From positions 878,001 to 942,000 of the forward strand of contig JAWZYV010006116.1 in assembly GCA_038373885.1 (NCBI GenBank): DNA of 64,000 nt. Reading direction: 5' to 3'. A model generated the notes under the pieces. It did not search any database and had not been told where the DNA came from. It saw only the letters and a list, made by a program, of their open reading frames with translations. Position numbers and translations under genes: made by a program. Each line of letters starts with the position of its first letter. Position 1 is the first letter of the stretch. Of the stretch, positions 23,605-36,012 are shown piece after piece. This DNA comes from Cheiracanthium punctorium. Taxonomy: Eukaryota > Arthropoda > Arachnida > Araneae > Cheiracanthiidae.

Positions 23605-24980
23605 TAACTGAAACATCTTATTTCGGTTTCATACATAGACTATTCTTCTTCAATAAAATTAGTCATGCAGTAAATAAAAGTTATTTCTCATACTATTTTC
23701 AAACTGTGTGTTTTTCGAAAGGCTAATTAGTTACAGTCACATCCATAAATTAAAATTAAAAAATTAAAAGTAATTTAAAAAATTTCTTCTTTATCTTATA
23801 AATAAATTACCGACCTACCTTGAAAATTTATACAAAGTAGTTCAGTAGAATCATTTCACTGAATTTTTATCAACATATTTTTAACCTCTTCACACAAACA
23901 AAAATTCTCGCATCTCAAATTAAAGAGCAATCTCATAATTATTTTTAAAAACCTATTACTTTTGGGACGACAGCCCCAGTCCTGGCTAAAGGTCCCCAAA
24001 CCCAACTAACAAATAAAAAAACCTATTACACTTAAAAACGACAAGCAGCAAGACTATTTTCAAATAATTTTTCGAATAAACGCCTAATTCTTAATCTTTA
24101 TTACAGCAGTAAAAAGTTATTATCTCCCATAAACAAGTCTGTCAAGACAATTTTAAACGTAAATGATGTCCTACAACATCTTTGCAGCTATACGAATTTA
24201 AAAAAAAAGAAATATTTACAAATTAAACTTAGGAAATTTCAATAACATTCCAATATTTTTTTGTGTAACGGAAAGATAAAATAACGCAAACATAACAAAA
24301 TGTGTGTGTCGTTCTGTAAGATTTACACATTCACGTGCGTTAAAATCATTTATTCAAAATTAAAGCATCGTCGCATATGTACGTCAATTCAAAACTACTA
24401 AAAATCTTAAAGAATCGTTTTATAGTGGAAAAAAAGTCCAAGAGCGAAGAGGTTATTTTCTATATGAAAAAGGAAAGGAATTTTGTTAAGTGCTAATGTG
24501 AGAAGCTAGCAAGAAAAATGGTTTTTATGATATAATTATAGTGGGAAAATCCCTTCTGCTTGCATCGTAAATGTATTTGTTTACAAAATTTATAAAACTT
24601 TGCCTCAAATATGAGGGACAAAAGAATGGACATTTACTTTTATTTAAATAAAGTAGAATTATGCATTACAAAACTTTTTCAATAATACTTACCATTTATT
24701 CCATTTTACGCGAGAAGCAATGCTGTGAGGTTGCTTAAACAAGATGCTATAATTATTTATCATGCAACAAATGTGTCAAATGCTGAATTTTTTGGCAAAT
24801 ACTATTGTACTATATCCCTTTATGCAACAAATAAGATAACTTTATTTTTCAGAGTAGTTTATCGTTTACAAACATTGACCTTTAATCAAAGTAACCACTT
24901 CAGATAATAATTTCGTAAAAGTTTCACATAAAAAATGAAGTTTTACGTTGTTCAAAAAATCATAACACATAACTAAAATA

Positions 24981-25090
24981 CCCCTCAAGCTGATACTACA
25001 AAAAAGAGTATTCGAGTTAAAAAATATTATTTAAAAAAAAGTATTCGATTAAGAGATAAATTTCCTATTTTAGAAATCCGGCAAATTTAC
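24981..25090. mobile_element. 213-bp MITE family, one-ended fragment
   Basis: The end motif (aaaaaagagtattcgagtt) appears twice in tandem at about 25000 and 25034, followed by 'aagagataaatttcctattt'. The other end is absent. Confidence 0.5.
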
Positions 25091-25932
25091 CAATAAATAT
25101 TTAATTTATCAAACTTCTTTAACATATATACAGTATTTTTGCATACGTAATAATGATTTATAGAACATTAATCTATTAATAAAAAAGAATGTTGAAGAAA
25201 TTCAACGCTGCACTCTTTTATTACGAATAGTTCTAAAGTGCAGATGAAGATTTTTCGTTGATGTAATTCCATTCCATTCAACAATAATAAGGTCTGCCAA
25301 ACACAAAAAAGGAACGTGACAGTCAACGCGTATAAACCAGCACCCCTCGAGATTACATCTTGAGCCTGACAGAAATATTTCGCCATTCTTTTCTGCGACT
25401 TCTATAATGCGTCTTTCCTAATCATTCAGAAATACCTTTGTGTCGCAAGAATGTTACAAGTTTCTTCGGTGAATGGTTTAAAAAACTGGATTTCTATTGG
25501 AAAAACTTTTGATGAATGCTGTTAAATTATTTTTCAGAAAAAATAAAAGTAAAATTTATACCTGCATGAAATATACATTCTTGTAATTAGTATTACAAGT
25601 GATATTACATAAAAACAAACAAATGTATATCTAGACAGTCACAAAGAATTCAGATTTTTTTTCCTCACTTGTAAAAGAAATTATGCTGATTAATGTCTAT
25701 GTATAGGTAGATAGAAAAATAGATAGATCACAGTGTGTTTAAATTTTAAGAAGCAACCCAGGTAACATCGATCGTTAAAATAACGTTAATTTATAGCGCT
25801 CCAGACAAAACGTCAAATCTAAGCGTCTTTTTTCCGTCGGAAATTGAAAGCGGGTGGGGGTGTTTTTTAGAGGGAGGTGGTTTCGTCGTATTTTACGGTA
25901 TATTTTTGTCATAAGAAATTTGGCTGGCACTG

Positions 25933-26712
25933 TAATCCGGCAGTGAACGTGTTTCATCCCTTAACCCTTTATCAGGCAGTGGTAAAATACTTACCACGTA
26001 CGGTCTATTAAATACAGAAATCAATTGTCATTAGTGAATTTTTCTGATTTTTGTTCAGTTATATTGGATGTATATTTTTTTAATACGTCTAGATTCTAAA
26101 TAATATTTGGCTTATGAACTTTTCTTTCATTCGCAATTTTAAGGAAAGCGAAGAAAAATTACTCGAAAATTGAGCAAAAGAATCATCGCTTTTAATTATA
26201 TATTTTTGCGTTTAATTCCGTGTACAAGCAGCAGGTAGTTTTCCGACTTTTATTTTGTGCATAATTAATGTATTCTCCTGCAAAATTTCTATGTTTGTTT
26301 AGTACTTGTTTCTCCAATTTTCACGTAGGATATTACAGTAGAGGAAAAATATATGAATTAATTCTAAAAAATGGGCCAGAAAAATTCCAAATAATTTCGA
26401 CTCTCTGAACATACCCTCGCCTTATAAAGCGTTAATTGCATAGCGATGCATATTTACATCACATTGAAACACGTTCACTGCCGGATTAGATTATGAGCGA
26501 AATTTCTTCTGTCGCACTTACATATAAAACTTAGTTTTTCACAATATATTATTCGTGCTGTGAATAATAAAAATATCAGATACTTCTTTGAAACTCCGTG
26601 TTTTTCGAAATATTAATTATTTATTCAGAAAATTCACATATGAAATTCAGTTTACAGTCGTGAGTATCACATCATTGGTCGCGAACGTGTTTGAAATTCA
26701 TGCTATCAAGGG
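25933..26712. mobile_element. Mosaic of piggyBac-like termini
   Basis: 25965-26712 is bounded by TTAA (25961-25964 and 26713-26716) with CCCTT tips. A 24-bp perfect inverted repeat (starting taatccggcagtgaacgtgt at 25933, partner at 26465-26488) crosses this boundary. The word 'aaacacgttc' recurs a third time near 26690 on the minus strand. The block looks like overlapping or nested non-autonomous elements. No transposase is visible. Confidence 0.5.
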
Positions 26713-26721
26713 TTAAACATA

Positions 26722-26936
26722 CATCCTCCAAAAAAAAAAGTATTCGAGTAAGAGATAAATTTCCTATTTTAGATTTGCGAATAATAATTGCGTTTTTGGA
26801 AAACGCGCAACTTGGCAGAAATATGCAAAGTCATGTTTATACATAGCCTAATTCATATTCTATGACAAGTAATTTTTAATATATGTAACCAACGTAGGAA
26901 ATTGATCTCTTACTCTAATACTTTTTTTGGAGGGTG
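26722..26936. mobile_element. 213-bp MITE family, copy 2
   Basis: TA flanks at 26720-26721 and 26937-26938. The ends are catcctcc... and ...ggagggtg, with the same subterminal 'agtaagaga' and 'aaatttccta' words as the copy at 14869, but its core is in the opposite orientation. Confidence 0.8.
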
Positions 26937-27486
26937 TACGATGTGAATATCAATCGCTATGCAATTATGGGTAAAAATATGTTGGTAATATACGAAAGCT
27001 TTATTCAAGTGTTTACGAAACTGTTTTATCTAAAAAAAAAAAATTTCAAAGAATCACTAGTATTCCTATAACTGTGAACAACGAAAAAAAAAAAAACACT
27101 ATCAGTGCTGTAGTTACCAACAGTGCGATTGCTGGAAGATGAAATATGATTTCGTCTTAAAATATTAATAAAATTTCTTAAGCTGTTTTTTTATTTACGT
27201 TATTCCAGCAAAGTATCAGTCATTCAAATACTTTTGCAACACACTACGGTGGAATTATACTTTTTTATTATGTCAGTTGCATATCTGCAACACAGTGATC
27301 TAAAAGGATACTTGTATATTATGGTCAGAGAGCAATTCAATAGCTAAAGAAAATTTAATGTAATATTTTTATATACATTGGTAATAAATATTGAAATAAA
27401 AGAAATCCACATTTTTTAAGTGTCACAAAATGCTGCTTTGCGATATTGCACAAATTTGTTAAGAACATGTCCATACGGAGAACCAG

Positions 27487-27584
27487 CAAGTTATGGACAT
27501 ACTCCAATGACCATAACTTGCCTGTATTTTTTCTATACAGTTTGGGACATCCGGGCAAGTTCATAACTTGCCCGGATGTCCCAA
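27487..27584. repeat. Two nested/adjacent hairpins
   Basis: gcaagttatgg (27487-27497) pairs with ccataacttgc (27511-27521). Then ttgggacatccgggcaagtt (27542-27561) pairs perfectly with its complement at 27565-27584 around a 3-nt loop (cat). The same 'cataacttgc' word appears in both hairpins. Confidence 0.8.
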
Positions 27585-28169
27585 CATGGCCTCCACTGTG
27601 ATATCTTGTAAATAAAATCTGAGTATCCACAGAAAGTAGTTCAAGATAGGCTGTCCCTTCAAAAGTTTCCACCCAAATATAGAAACAATATTATGGTTTT
27701 TAAATGTCCATTTCCACGATTCGTAGGGATCCTAGGTTTATTAAAATTGATACCTTTCAAAATATTGTCATAAAGTGGTCTTGTTGTTTTTTCTATAAAA
27801 TACAGAAAGAAGTTCGCTCGAGTATCTTAAATAATAGGACGTATTACGACAATTTTTCAAAAGGTCGGAATTTATCAAATTAAGGATTCGTACGAGACCT
27901 CATTTCATGACACGTTAGAATTATGTTATGGATTTTCCCACTTATGTTCAAAAAAGATATTTGTCCGTTTAATGTCATGCTACTGATATTTCATGCTGTT
28001 CTACAAAGGCATAGTTAAAATGACATTCAGGATCTATCTTGTTATGGACATGGACATTTTCTGGACAAGTTCAACATGTCAATTGTGCTGAAGTTATGTT
28101 GAAGAGCATATTTGTACATTATAAATGTGCTATCGAGGCTTAGTACATAAAGCTTGAATAAGCAACCAC

Positions 28170-28510
28170 ACATATGTGACTTGATTTTGTTTCTGATATA
28201 ATTAAGATTTCTTTCCCAGCTAAACTTTTACATACAATAGTAATACGTATTGAAATAAAAGTAATCCTTTTTTTTACAATTTCAACAAAATTCGTTTTCA
28301 GCACATAGAAAAGAGTCGCATTACGTAAGACATGAATAAGTTACCATAATCTGTGAATTGATTTTGTTTCTGCTACTTGAGGCTCCTTTTCCAGCTAAAT
28401 TTTTTCATACTACGGTAATAAATATTAAAATAAAAGCAATCGATATTTCGTAATAAGTGAAATAAAACACATTTTAAGAAAAGTATAGAGCCACATTATA
28501 TAAAAATTGC
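28170..28510. repeat. Diverged tandem repeat, ~170 bp unit
   Basis: 'gattgattttgtttctg' type words occur at about 28180 and 28355, each followed by 'ccagctaaa', 'aataaatatt(g/a)aaataaaag' and 'aatcc/aatcg'. A lone third copy of the middle part lies at about 27378-27410. Confidence 0.5.
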
Positions 28511-29293
28511 ATGCAGCAAATGGCCATCACAATTCAAGCAATTTTTTTTTAATTTCAAGGTCAAATATTTCTTAATGCTAAAAGTCATCCACACATATCT
28601 TACCCTTTTTCAGGACTTCTCATTAGTATGTATTCGCTGAAATATGTACCTTTGTAGTTCCCTTTTGGCACTAAAAGATTTTGATGGTCAAAGTTTCAGA
28701 AAAAATCCTGTTTCTGGAATATTTTGAACGACCCTTGGCCTTTGTGCCAAGAGTCAACCACAAGTCTTTGTGCCTTATCTTATAATGCATAGTTGCAGTA
28801 GTTGGGGCGTAGTAAAACACAAAATAAATGCGAATACCGTTGTTCACTCTTTGCACAGAAAGTATTGGCTTGCGGAAAAAAATCTTGTTTTTCTTTAAAA
28901 AATGAGCGATTTTCAGGTAGGTAGCCTCAAAACTACACTAAAAGAAATTCGCATAAATTAAAAAATGCGGGTAAAATAAATTTACGTGAAGAACGAATCC
29001 TTAAAATTTCAACAAAATAAAAAATGTTAACAATCGAAGACTGCCTGATTTGTCCTACTTTGTTGTACGACAGTCCATGGCTAATTTTAACTTACTTTAA
29101 AATATAGAAAAACAAATAAATAATTACATAAATAATAAATCAAATTTGATAAATAATCCATTAACTAAAAATTAAATCATTGGCATAGTATAAAGAGAAA
29201 GCGCAGTATGTCTGATACTTTTTAGATAAATAACATTTATATTCGATAATTTATATCTATTATATTACCTGTATTTTTCTTTCTTTTGTCTAG

Positions 29294-30544
29294 GCCTTAG
29301 TAGTGATGAATTTCAATTTTCTGTAGATGGAGATGGACCAGCTCGATATAATATAATACACTTTAAACAAATTTCGCCTGGTGATTATCAATGGGTTCAA
29401 GTCGGAAAATATGAAGATGGTGAACTTGAACTGAATTTTTCTCAAGTGCGTTTTCGAATGGATGAACCTGATATGCCAACATCTGTCTGCAGTTTACCTT
29501 GTGGGAAAGGTGAAGCCAAAAAGTTTGTAGAAGGAGAAAAATGCTGCTGGCATTGCCTTAAATGCACTAAGTATCAAGTCTTAAGCTCTGATACCATGTG
29601 TTTTGAGTGTCCTTTTGGATATTTGCCTAATGAGGGTAGGACAGATTGCGAAGAAATTCCCTTGAGGTACATGCGAATTGACAGTGGATGGGCTATTGGT
29701 GCTCTGTCATTTTCCTCTTTAGGAATAACTGCAACATTATTTACAGTATTTGTATTTATTAGATATAATGACACTCCAGTTGTGAAAGCGTCCGGTCGAG
29801 AACTGAGTTACGTTTTACTTATGGGAATTCTTATGTGCTACAGCATGACATTTATTCTTGTACAGAAACCAACCGATTTTAAATGCGGAGCTCAACAGCT
29901 AGGAATAGGTTTATGTTTTACTACTGTGTACAGTGCTTTGCTAACCAAAACTAACCGCATTTCCCGCATATTTAATGCAGGTGCTCGAAGTACAAAACGC
30001 CCAAGCTTCATAAGCCCCAAATCGCAACTTTTCATATGTGGATGCATTACAGCGGTGCAACTAATAATATCCGCAATGTGGCTTGGCTTCATTCCACCAA
30101 GTGCAATACATTATTACCGTACGAGAGATGAAAATCAATTAGTATGTGCAGCAGCCGTAGATGCAACGTATATGGTTGCTTTCGCGTACCCAATGCTACT
30201 TATAATTATATGCACAGTTTACGCAGTGTTAACTCGAAAAATTCCAGAAGCTTTTAATGAATCAAAGTTCATTGGTTTCACTATGTATACAACCTGTATA
30301 ATATGGTTAGCATTTATACCCATTTACTTTACGACGTCTTCACATGTGGAAATCAACACATTTATGATGTCTGCAACTATAAATTTAAGTGCCAGCGTAA
30401 CGCTCGCCTGCCTTTTCTTTAATAAACTATACATCATTCTTTTTCACCCCGAAAAAAATGTTAGGCAGTCTCTTATGAACACAGATAAATATACCAACCC
30501 AACATCTTCCTCTACGAGATTTGACACTGTAAATGTGAATGATG
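29294..30544 (+). CDS. mGluR: mGluR-type receptor, exon: cysteine-rich domain and seven helices
   Basis: This 1251-nt exon (about 416 residues) completes the ligand-binding domain (FSVDGDGPARYNI). It then encodes the cysteine-rich linker with all nine cysteines (SVC, LPC, CCWHC, LKC, MC, EC, DC), and seven membrane segments: TM1 from WAIGALSF, TM2 SYVLLMGIL, TM3 LCFTTVYSALLTKTNRI, TM4 LFICGCITAVQL, TM5 VAFAYPMLLIII, TM6 GFTMYTTCIIWLAF, TM7 SASVTLACLFF. The third intracellular loop has the conserved RKIPEAFNESKFIGF. The membrane-proximal tail HPEKNVRQS is typical. In TM7 the usual PKxY reads NKLY. The acceptor is 'gtctag' (29293) and the donor gtaagt (30545); both junctions are phase 1. If the intron were retained, 12 further residues would end at a TAA at 30580-30582. 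Confidence 0.97.
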
Positions 30545-31501
30545 GTAAGTATTCAAAGGTCGTAATGATAATAAAAAGTTAAAAATGTACAGTGGAACAT
30601 CTTTAACGTGATCATCTCTGGGTTTTACATAAAGGTAATCACTAAGAAATGTTCTTAATTTATAGAAGATACTTTAAAATAATCAAAATTTACGCATAAT
30701 TTGCGGATTAAAACCTCAGTGGCCTGTTAAAATATATTTACAATGCAATTAATTATTGAACATCGCGCAAAAGAAGTCCAAACCGAAATGATATCTCTAA
30801 TTCTAGTTACCATCGAAGAGCGCTGTTTAAACCTATATTTAATGTTTTCTGTACTTCTATATAAAACTAAGTGATAACCAGAGAAATTTAACGACAAATA
30901 ATTAATAGTTCTTTAGAAAAGAATGTACAGAACCGAATTTTTTCTTATAGAATACTGGTTAGTAATACAGATAAACAAAATTATCTTCCCCCTTCCTTTT
31001 ATACTCTAGTTTGGGAACAGCCCTAGCAGAGTTATACTCACACATTCAAATGTTTTAATTTAAAGTTTAAAAAACAAATCCTAATAGTTTGCTACTCTGA
31101 AAAAACTGCGTGCTGCGGTCACTTGTAATATCGCAATGTGCAGGTAATTTTTTTTTCTAGTTCATACATCCCTTATTTTAAACACTGACTAAATTTTCAA
31201 AAATTTTCCATAACATTAGATAAACTATTTTACAACTTTAGAAATTATTATTTTACAACTTTTTAAAGAATGATCATTCCTAGAAAATTAGTTGAACATT
31301 TATTCGGATTTTTAATATATTTCTAAAATCAATTAAGAAATAGGAAGGTAGAATCGCCACTGAACTTTCGAAACTTGGATTCTAAATGAAAAAATCTGAA
31401 GTGACTCCACTCGACTTTCCGAACACTTACGATTAAGATCATTACCAAGCATTTAAATAAATTTTAATCAATGAATAATACAAACATATATACCAAATTG
31501 A

Positions 31502-31884
31502 AGCTCGATCGAATGTACCGTTTAAACGCTAGCGCACTTTCAAGAATTTCTCCCCATAGGCCATAATGTAAAAGAAATCTTTGTCGTAGCCCTGTAGAAA
31601 AACTATAAGTCCTATAAACATCAAAATCAATACCGGTCTTACAATGGTGCTTTATAACATGTATACCCAATTTGAGCTCAATCGAATGTACCGTTTAAAC
31701 GCTAGCGCACTTTCAAGAATTTCTCCCCATAGGCCATAATGTAAAAGAAATCTTTGTCGTAGCCCTGTAGAAAAACTATAAGTCCTATACACACCAAAAT
31801 CAATACCGGTCTTGCGACGGTGGTTTATAACATATATACCCAATTTGAGCTCAATCGCATGCCCCGTTCAGGAGTTATCGTGTT
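31502..31884. repeat. 173-bp tandem repeat, a little over two copies
   Basis: The landmark gaatgtaccgtttaaacgct recurs at 31511 and 31684. A diverged gcatgccccgttcaggagtt stands at 31857; all steps are 173 bp. The array runs straight into a (CA)n tract, a layout common at the 3' end of some retroelement-derived repeats. Confidence 0.8.
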
Positions 31885-31885
31885 C

Positions 31886-31898
31886 ACTCACATACACA

Positions 31899-31934
<36 letters not shown>

Positions 31935-31944
31935 AACACACACA

Positions 31945-31976
<32 letters not shown>

Positions 31977-31982
31977 TACATA
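31886..31982. repeat. (CA)n microsatellite
   Basis: Almost pure CA dinucleotides, with a few TA/AA interruptions. Confidence 0.95.
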
Positions 31983-34839
31983 CATCTCGTAAAAATAGCA
32001 TAAATGAATTCAGAAGACCTGAAAACGTGTAAATACACCAAAATCTCGAATTCGAATTTTTTTCATGATTACAATACTTTCCTTACATGGTACATGTTCG
32101 GAAAGTAAAAATGAAAAAAACGTTGATTGCAATAAAATAGCTTTGTTTCTAGAGTTAGACTCTGATACCGTGCCTGAATAATCGAGAAATTGCTTTTCTC
32201 ATATTACAGTTGTTTTGAGAGGTGGTTGTTTAATACAGGTGGTTCGTTAAAATGTTTCACTATTCAAAATTAAAAGTATTTTCTAGATTATTACTAAAGT
32301 TATATGTTATATAGCAGTGCAATTGTTTTATTTGTGCTTAACTATTTTATATAAATATCATTTAAAGAATTGATTTTCCTCAACGTTCCTAATACTTTTA
32401 GCCTTTGAGATTTATTTAGGCATCATTAGATTACGTAGGTTTCATCTAAAGGTACTAAACCCGTATTTAGCACAAAAAGAGCGTCATAACATTTATTGAA
32501 GTACAAGCAATGACTTTTGCAGTAACTATGTTTATGTTAAATCAGGAAAGCTGAAAAAGGAATTGGCTCGTCACATCATCTACGCTGAATGTAGTAGTCG
32601 TTACTTATGACTGACAATTATGATCAACTGAGTAATCAATAATCTAAGGGATTACAAAAAAATCTCTAGTACAAAGATGCTGCATTAAATTACATCTACT
32701 AGATAAAAAAAAATGTATTCTACTTTCATTTCTATTACCTTATTCTTTATATTTTATACATAAATTAAAGAGCAAAATAATGAATATGTCTGCTCTAGAT
32801 ATCCAGTTGTAAACAATATTAACTATTCGAATGCATATGAAAAAACTATTTGCGTAATATTTTAATAGGTATGAATTATACTTTATATTTAACATTGTTT
32901 TTATCTTTCAATGTTTAAGTAGCCCGCATATTAGAAAAAAGCACAAAATGGAAATTTCGAATCACAAAAGGCGCTGCAATTTAGATAAGTACATGATTTC
33001 CTTAATATTTTCTTTCGTTAAGATATTTCATCAGAGTTAATCCTATCAGCTCAAAATTCCGAAGAAACAAATTTAGTTTTCATTCCTCATCCGTCAAGCA
33101 AACCAATGGGCAAAACGGAAAGGGTTTTTTTTTTTTTTTAAATGTGTATTTGTGGAAGGAAAATAAAATATAAAGAGATAGATGAAAACATTCTGTATTA
33201 ATGAGCTTAGACGTAAAATAACATTTTATAAAATTAATAATCAAAAGAAACGATTCTTTTTCGCGAAATGAGATCTTTAAATAACATTCTCGTCATTTAA
33301 CTTTCTGAAATCATTTGAATTAATGCAATCCGTAAAAGACTTCAGTTTTCCGTTACAAAGTATTTCGGATGTGATTGAACTGGCGAGTAATATAAAAAAT
33401 AGTACTAATTGTATAAAAATTTCAATATTTTTTCTAGTCATTATTTAAATAATGTTTAGAACTTTTTTTGATTAACTTTATACGTACCTTCAGAATCATA
33501 CTTCATGGCAGAATAAGACAACAATAAGCAACTTCAGGGCTCCATAGTATTTCGATTATAATGGAAAACTCTGTCAGAAAACTAAATTTACTTGTTTCAT
33601 TTTAACCATGTTTTAAGGTTTCTCACCAGGCTAAATACAGCACATTTAATCGAGTATATTCTAAGCCGAGAAAACACATTTTCGGTTTGAAAAATGAAGA
33701 TTCTAATATTTTATAAAGTACGATAAGTACGAAGTAATATATCAAATAAGCAAATGGTATAATATATACTCTTTGAATGACAATGAACACTTTACGGAAT
33801 CTCAGAAATCCAAATTGTTAGCTTCCTCGATACGCATTTTCTTAGTTTATAAAATGTCGTTTCTGGAAAATGGTTTTTAAACTCAGCCAGACTTTAAATT
33901 AGCCGCATCCTTTTTAGGTGACGTAAAATCCATTTTTACAAAGAAACTGCCGACACAGGCATGTTATCATTTTCGTTTCTTATTAGATTTATCTTTCGCT
34001 CAAACAAGAAAATCTATCCAACTTATTTGGGTTAAAATATTGCTATGTATACTATCGTAATATTTTCTTTTACATTTTGAAATAAAAAAATAGCTCAGAT
34101 ACTCAATATCATTAGAAACGTCATTTTCCAGCTTAACAATGCAAATGAAAATTTTTAGAGTGTAATGCCATAAAAAGATGTAAAGGGTATATTTTATCAG
34201 CGAAAAAAGGATGTTTCTAATCCAACTTAAAAAACGTAAATTTAGACTAACATACAAATCTAAAAGAATAAATTAATTTAATAAATGAATTTATCTAAGT
34301 TGCATGCTAATTTTTAAATGTATTTTTCTTTGGTCTGCTTGAAACCCATTGTGCGATGTTTTCTACTTGCTATTCCTTTATCCAATTTCGAGTTTTTCGT
34401 TTGAAGCTTTTTAAGTTACATAATGTATCCGGTAAACCTTATAAAGACGATCTTTATTATCTTGACATGTGTAGTTTGTTAAAGATGTTCAATCTCTGTT
34501 AACGTTAAAAAAAGAATGGCTCTGATGCTGTTGTTAGAACTGTTTTAATTTCAAAACTGCTCACATATGAGGAAAAATTCAAAATCTGAAGCACACTTTC
34601 TATAAATGTATTAATTAGTAATTTTCTGATTTTTGCAAGAGCATAGTCTTTCAAAATATTCTCATTGAACAAAATATAAGCAACAATCACACAATAAATA
34701 TTTTTCAGCCAAGTCTGTTTAAAAGCTAGAAGTACTCTGAAGGCAATAATGTGCAGTGGCATACAGCTTAACGATGATACAATCCCTTCTATTTTGATGT
34801 ACAATAATACATATAAAGGAATAGACTAGCCCGTACGCA

Positions 34840-35050
34840 GTAAGGTATGTTTCCTTCTTTGTGACCAAGCTTGCAAAGTAATTTTCTTCTCATAAGCGAC
34901 GGCCTCAGATTCGATTCCCGAATTATTCAACAGGCTAACTTTTCTTAAAGTTACGCTGATCGAATTGACCCATCTGCGGATTCATTTTGCTAATCTCCGT
35001 CTTTAACACGATTACCTATTACAATAGCCTAGATACGGTCTTCTAAATTT
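34840..35050 (+). mobile_element. Possible second tRNA-like SINE
   Basis: 'gtacgcagtaaggta' and 'agattcgattcccgaat', spaced ~70 bp, resemble A and B boxes of a pol III promoter. No clear tail or target duplication was found, so confidence is low. Confidence 0.25.
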
Positions 35051-35973
35051 AAATGAAGGCTTCTTGCCTGATACTTAAAAAAGGGAGAGATTTCAGCTTT
35101 TAAACCACTTTTTTACACATGAAACTCTCTTGCTAAATTATCAAACTCCCTCCCCCCTTGCCCCAATAGATCTAAAAAGTCTAAAGAAGGCAACAGTGAG
35201 CAATGTCTATACATTCCTTTATGCCATTTAAGCACTAGAAATACTCTTTTCCACTCCTTTCTACACGTGCCAAAATTTGCACCTTTCTGAGCAGTGAAAA
35301 TAATTCTGATTGAACTACACCATGATGTTAATTTTGAATCGTCAGTCAGCTCCTCTTTACTGGACTTTACTTAAAGGAAATGAACATAGAGCACTCTTTG
35401 TGACTGTTCTTCCAAATTTTTACGGTTTGTGCGTGTATCTTGTAACTTGGATTGGTGTGTCTCTCACCGAACCGTAAAAATGGCTTAACCTTTCGTTCTG
35501 AATTGGCGAAATATATTTCTTTAACCATGAGTCGACAGTTCTTTTGGCTTTGTAGGTTCCTTTTTCTCTCATGTGCATCAGGGTTCCTCAGAAAAAAAGA
35601 AATATCCAGACTAATTTTAAAATACGTGCGATCTCCATAATGCCTTTTCCAGCTTTTCTGCGTGATAGTACTTGCCTACTTCAAGTGTCGCTTAAAAGAA
35701 TATCTTCTGGTATTCTAAAAGCTTGGAACAGTTTTTTAAATTACTATTTCTGGCATAAACATGTGTTAACTTGAATAACTACTGAAAATAAATTATAAAA
35801 GCCGCATGTTTTCTCTGTAATATATCTTTATTTAATGTACTACGTTAAACACCGCAAAAAATAAATTACATATTTAAACTTTTTAAACTGAATTTAAATG
35901 TTTATTTACTCAAATACATTTTTGTTTTTGCAGACGCATAACATTTTCTAGAGGAAATGTTTAAAAGTTAAAG

Positions 35974-35978
<5 letters not shown>

Positions 35979-36007
<29 letters not shown>
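35979..36007. repeat. (TA)n microsatellite
   Basis: About 14 TA units. Confidence 0.95.

Positions 36008-36012
<5 letters not shown>

Larger units (their letters stand above)
15672..29293 (+). other. Receptor intron, 13.6 kb, phase 1
   Basis: It starts gtatgt and ends 'ttttgtctag'. It hosts an antisense P-element relic, SINE fragments, three copies of the 213-bp MITE family and a piggyBac-like mosaic, all listed separately. 15700-16500, 16640-17570, 23610-24980, 25090-25930 and 28500-29290 hold AT-rich DNA in which I see nothing further. Confidence 0.85.

Noticed and set aside
31464..31843. Two near-identical minus-strand open frames, suggestive of a gene duplication
   Set aside because: They arise from the 173-bp tandem repeat; no domain or start context.
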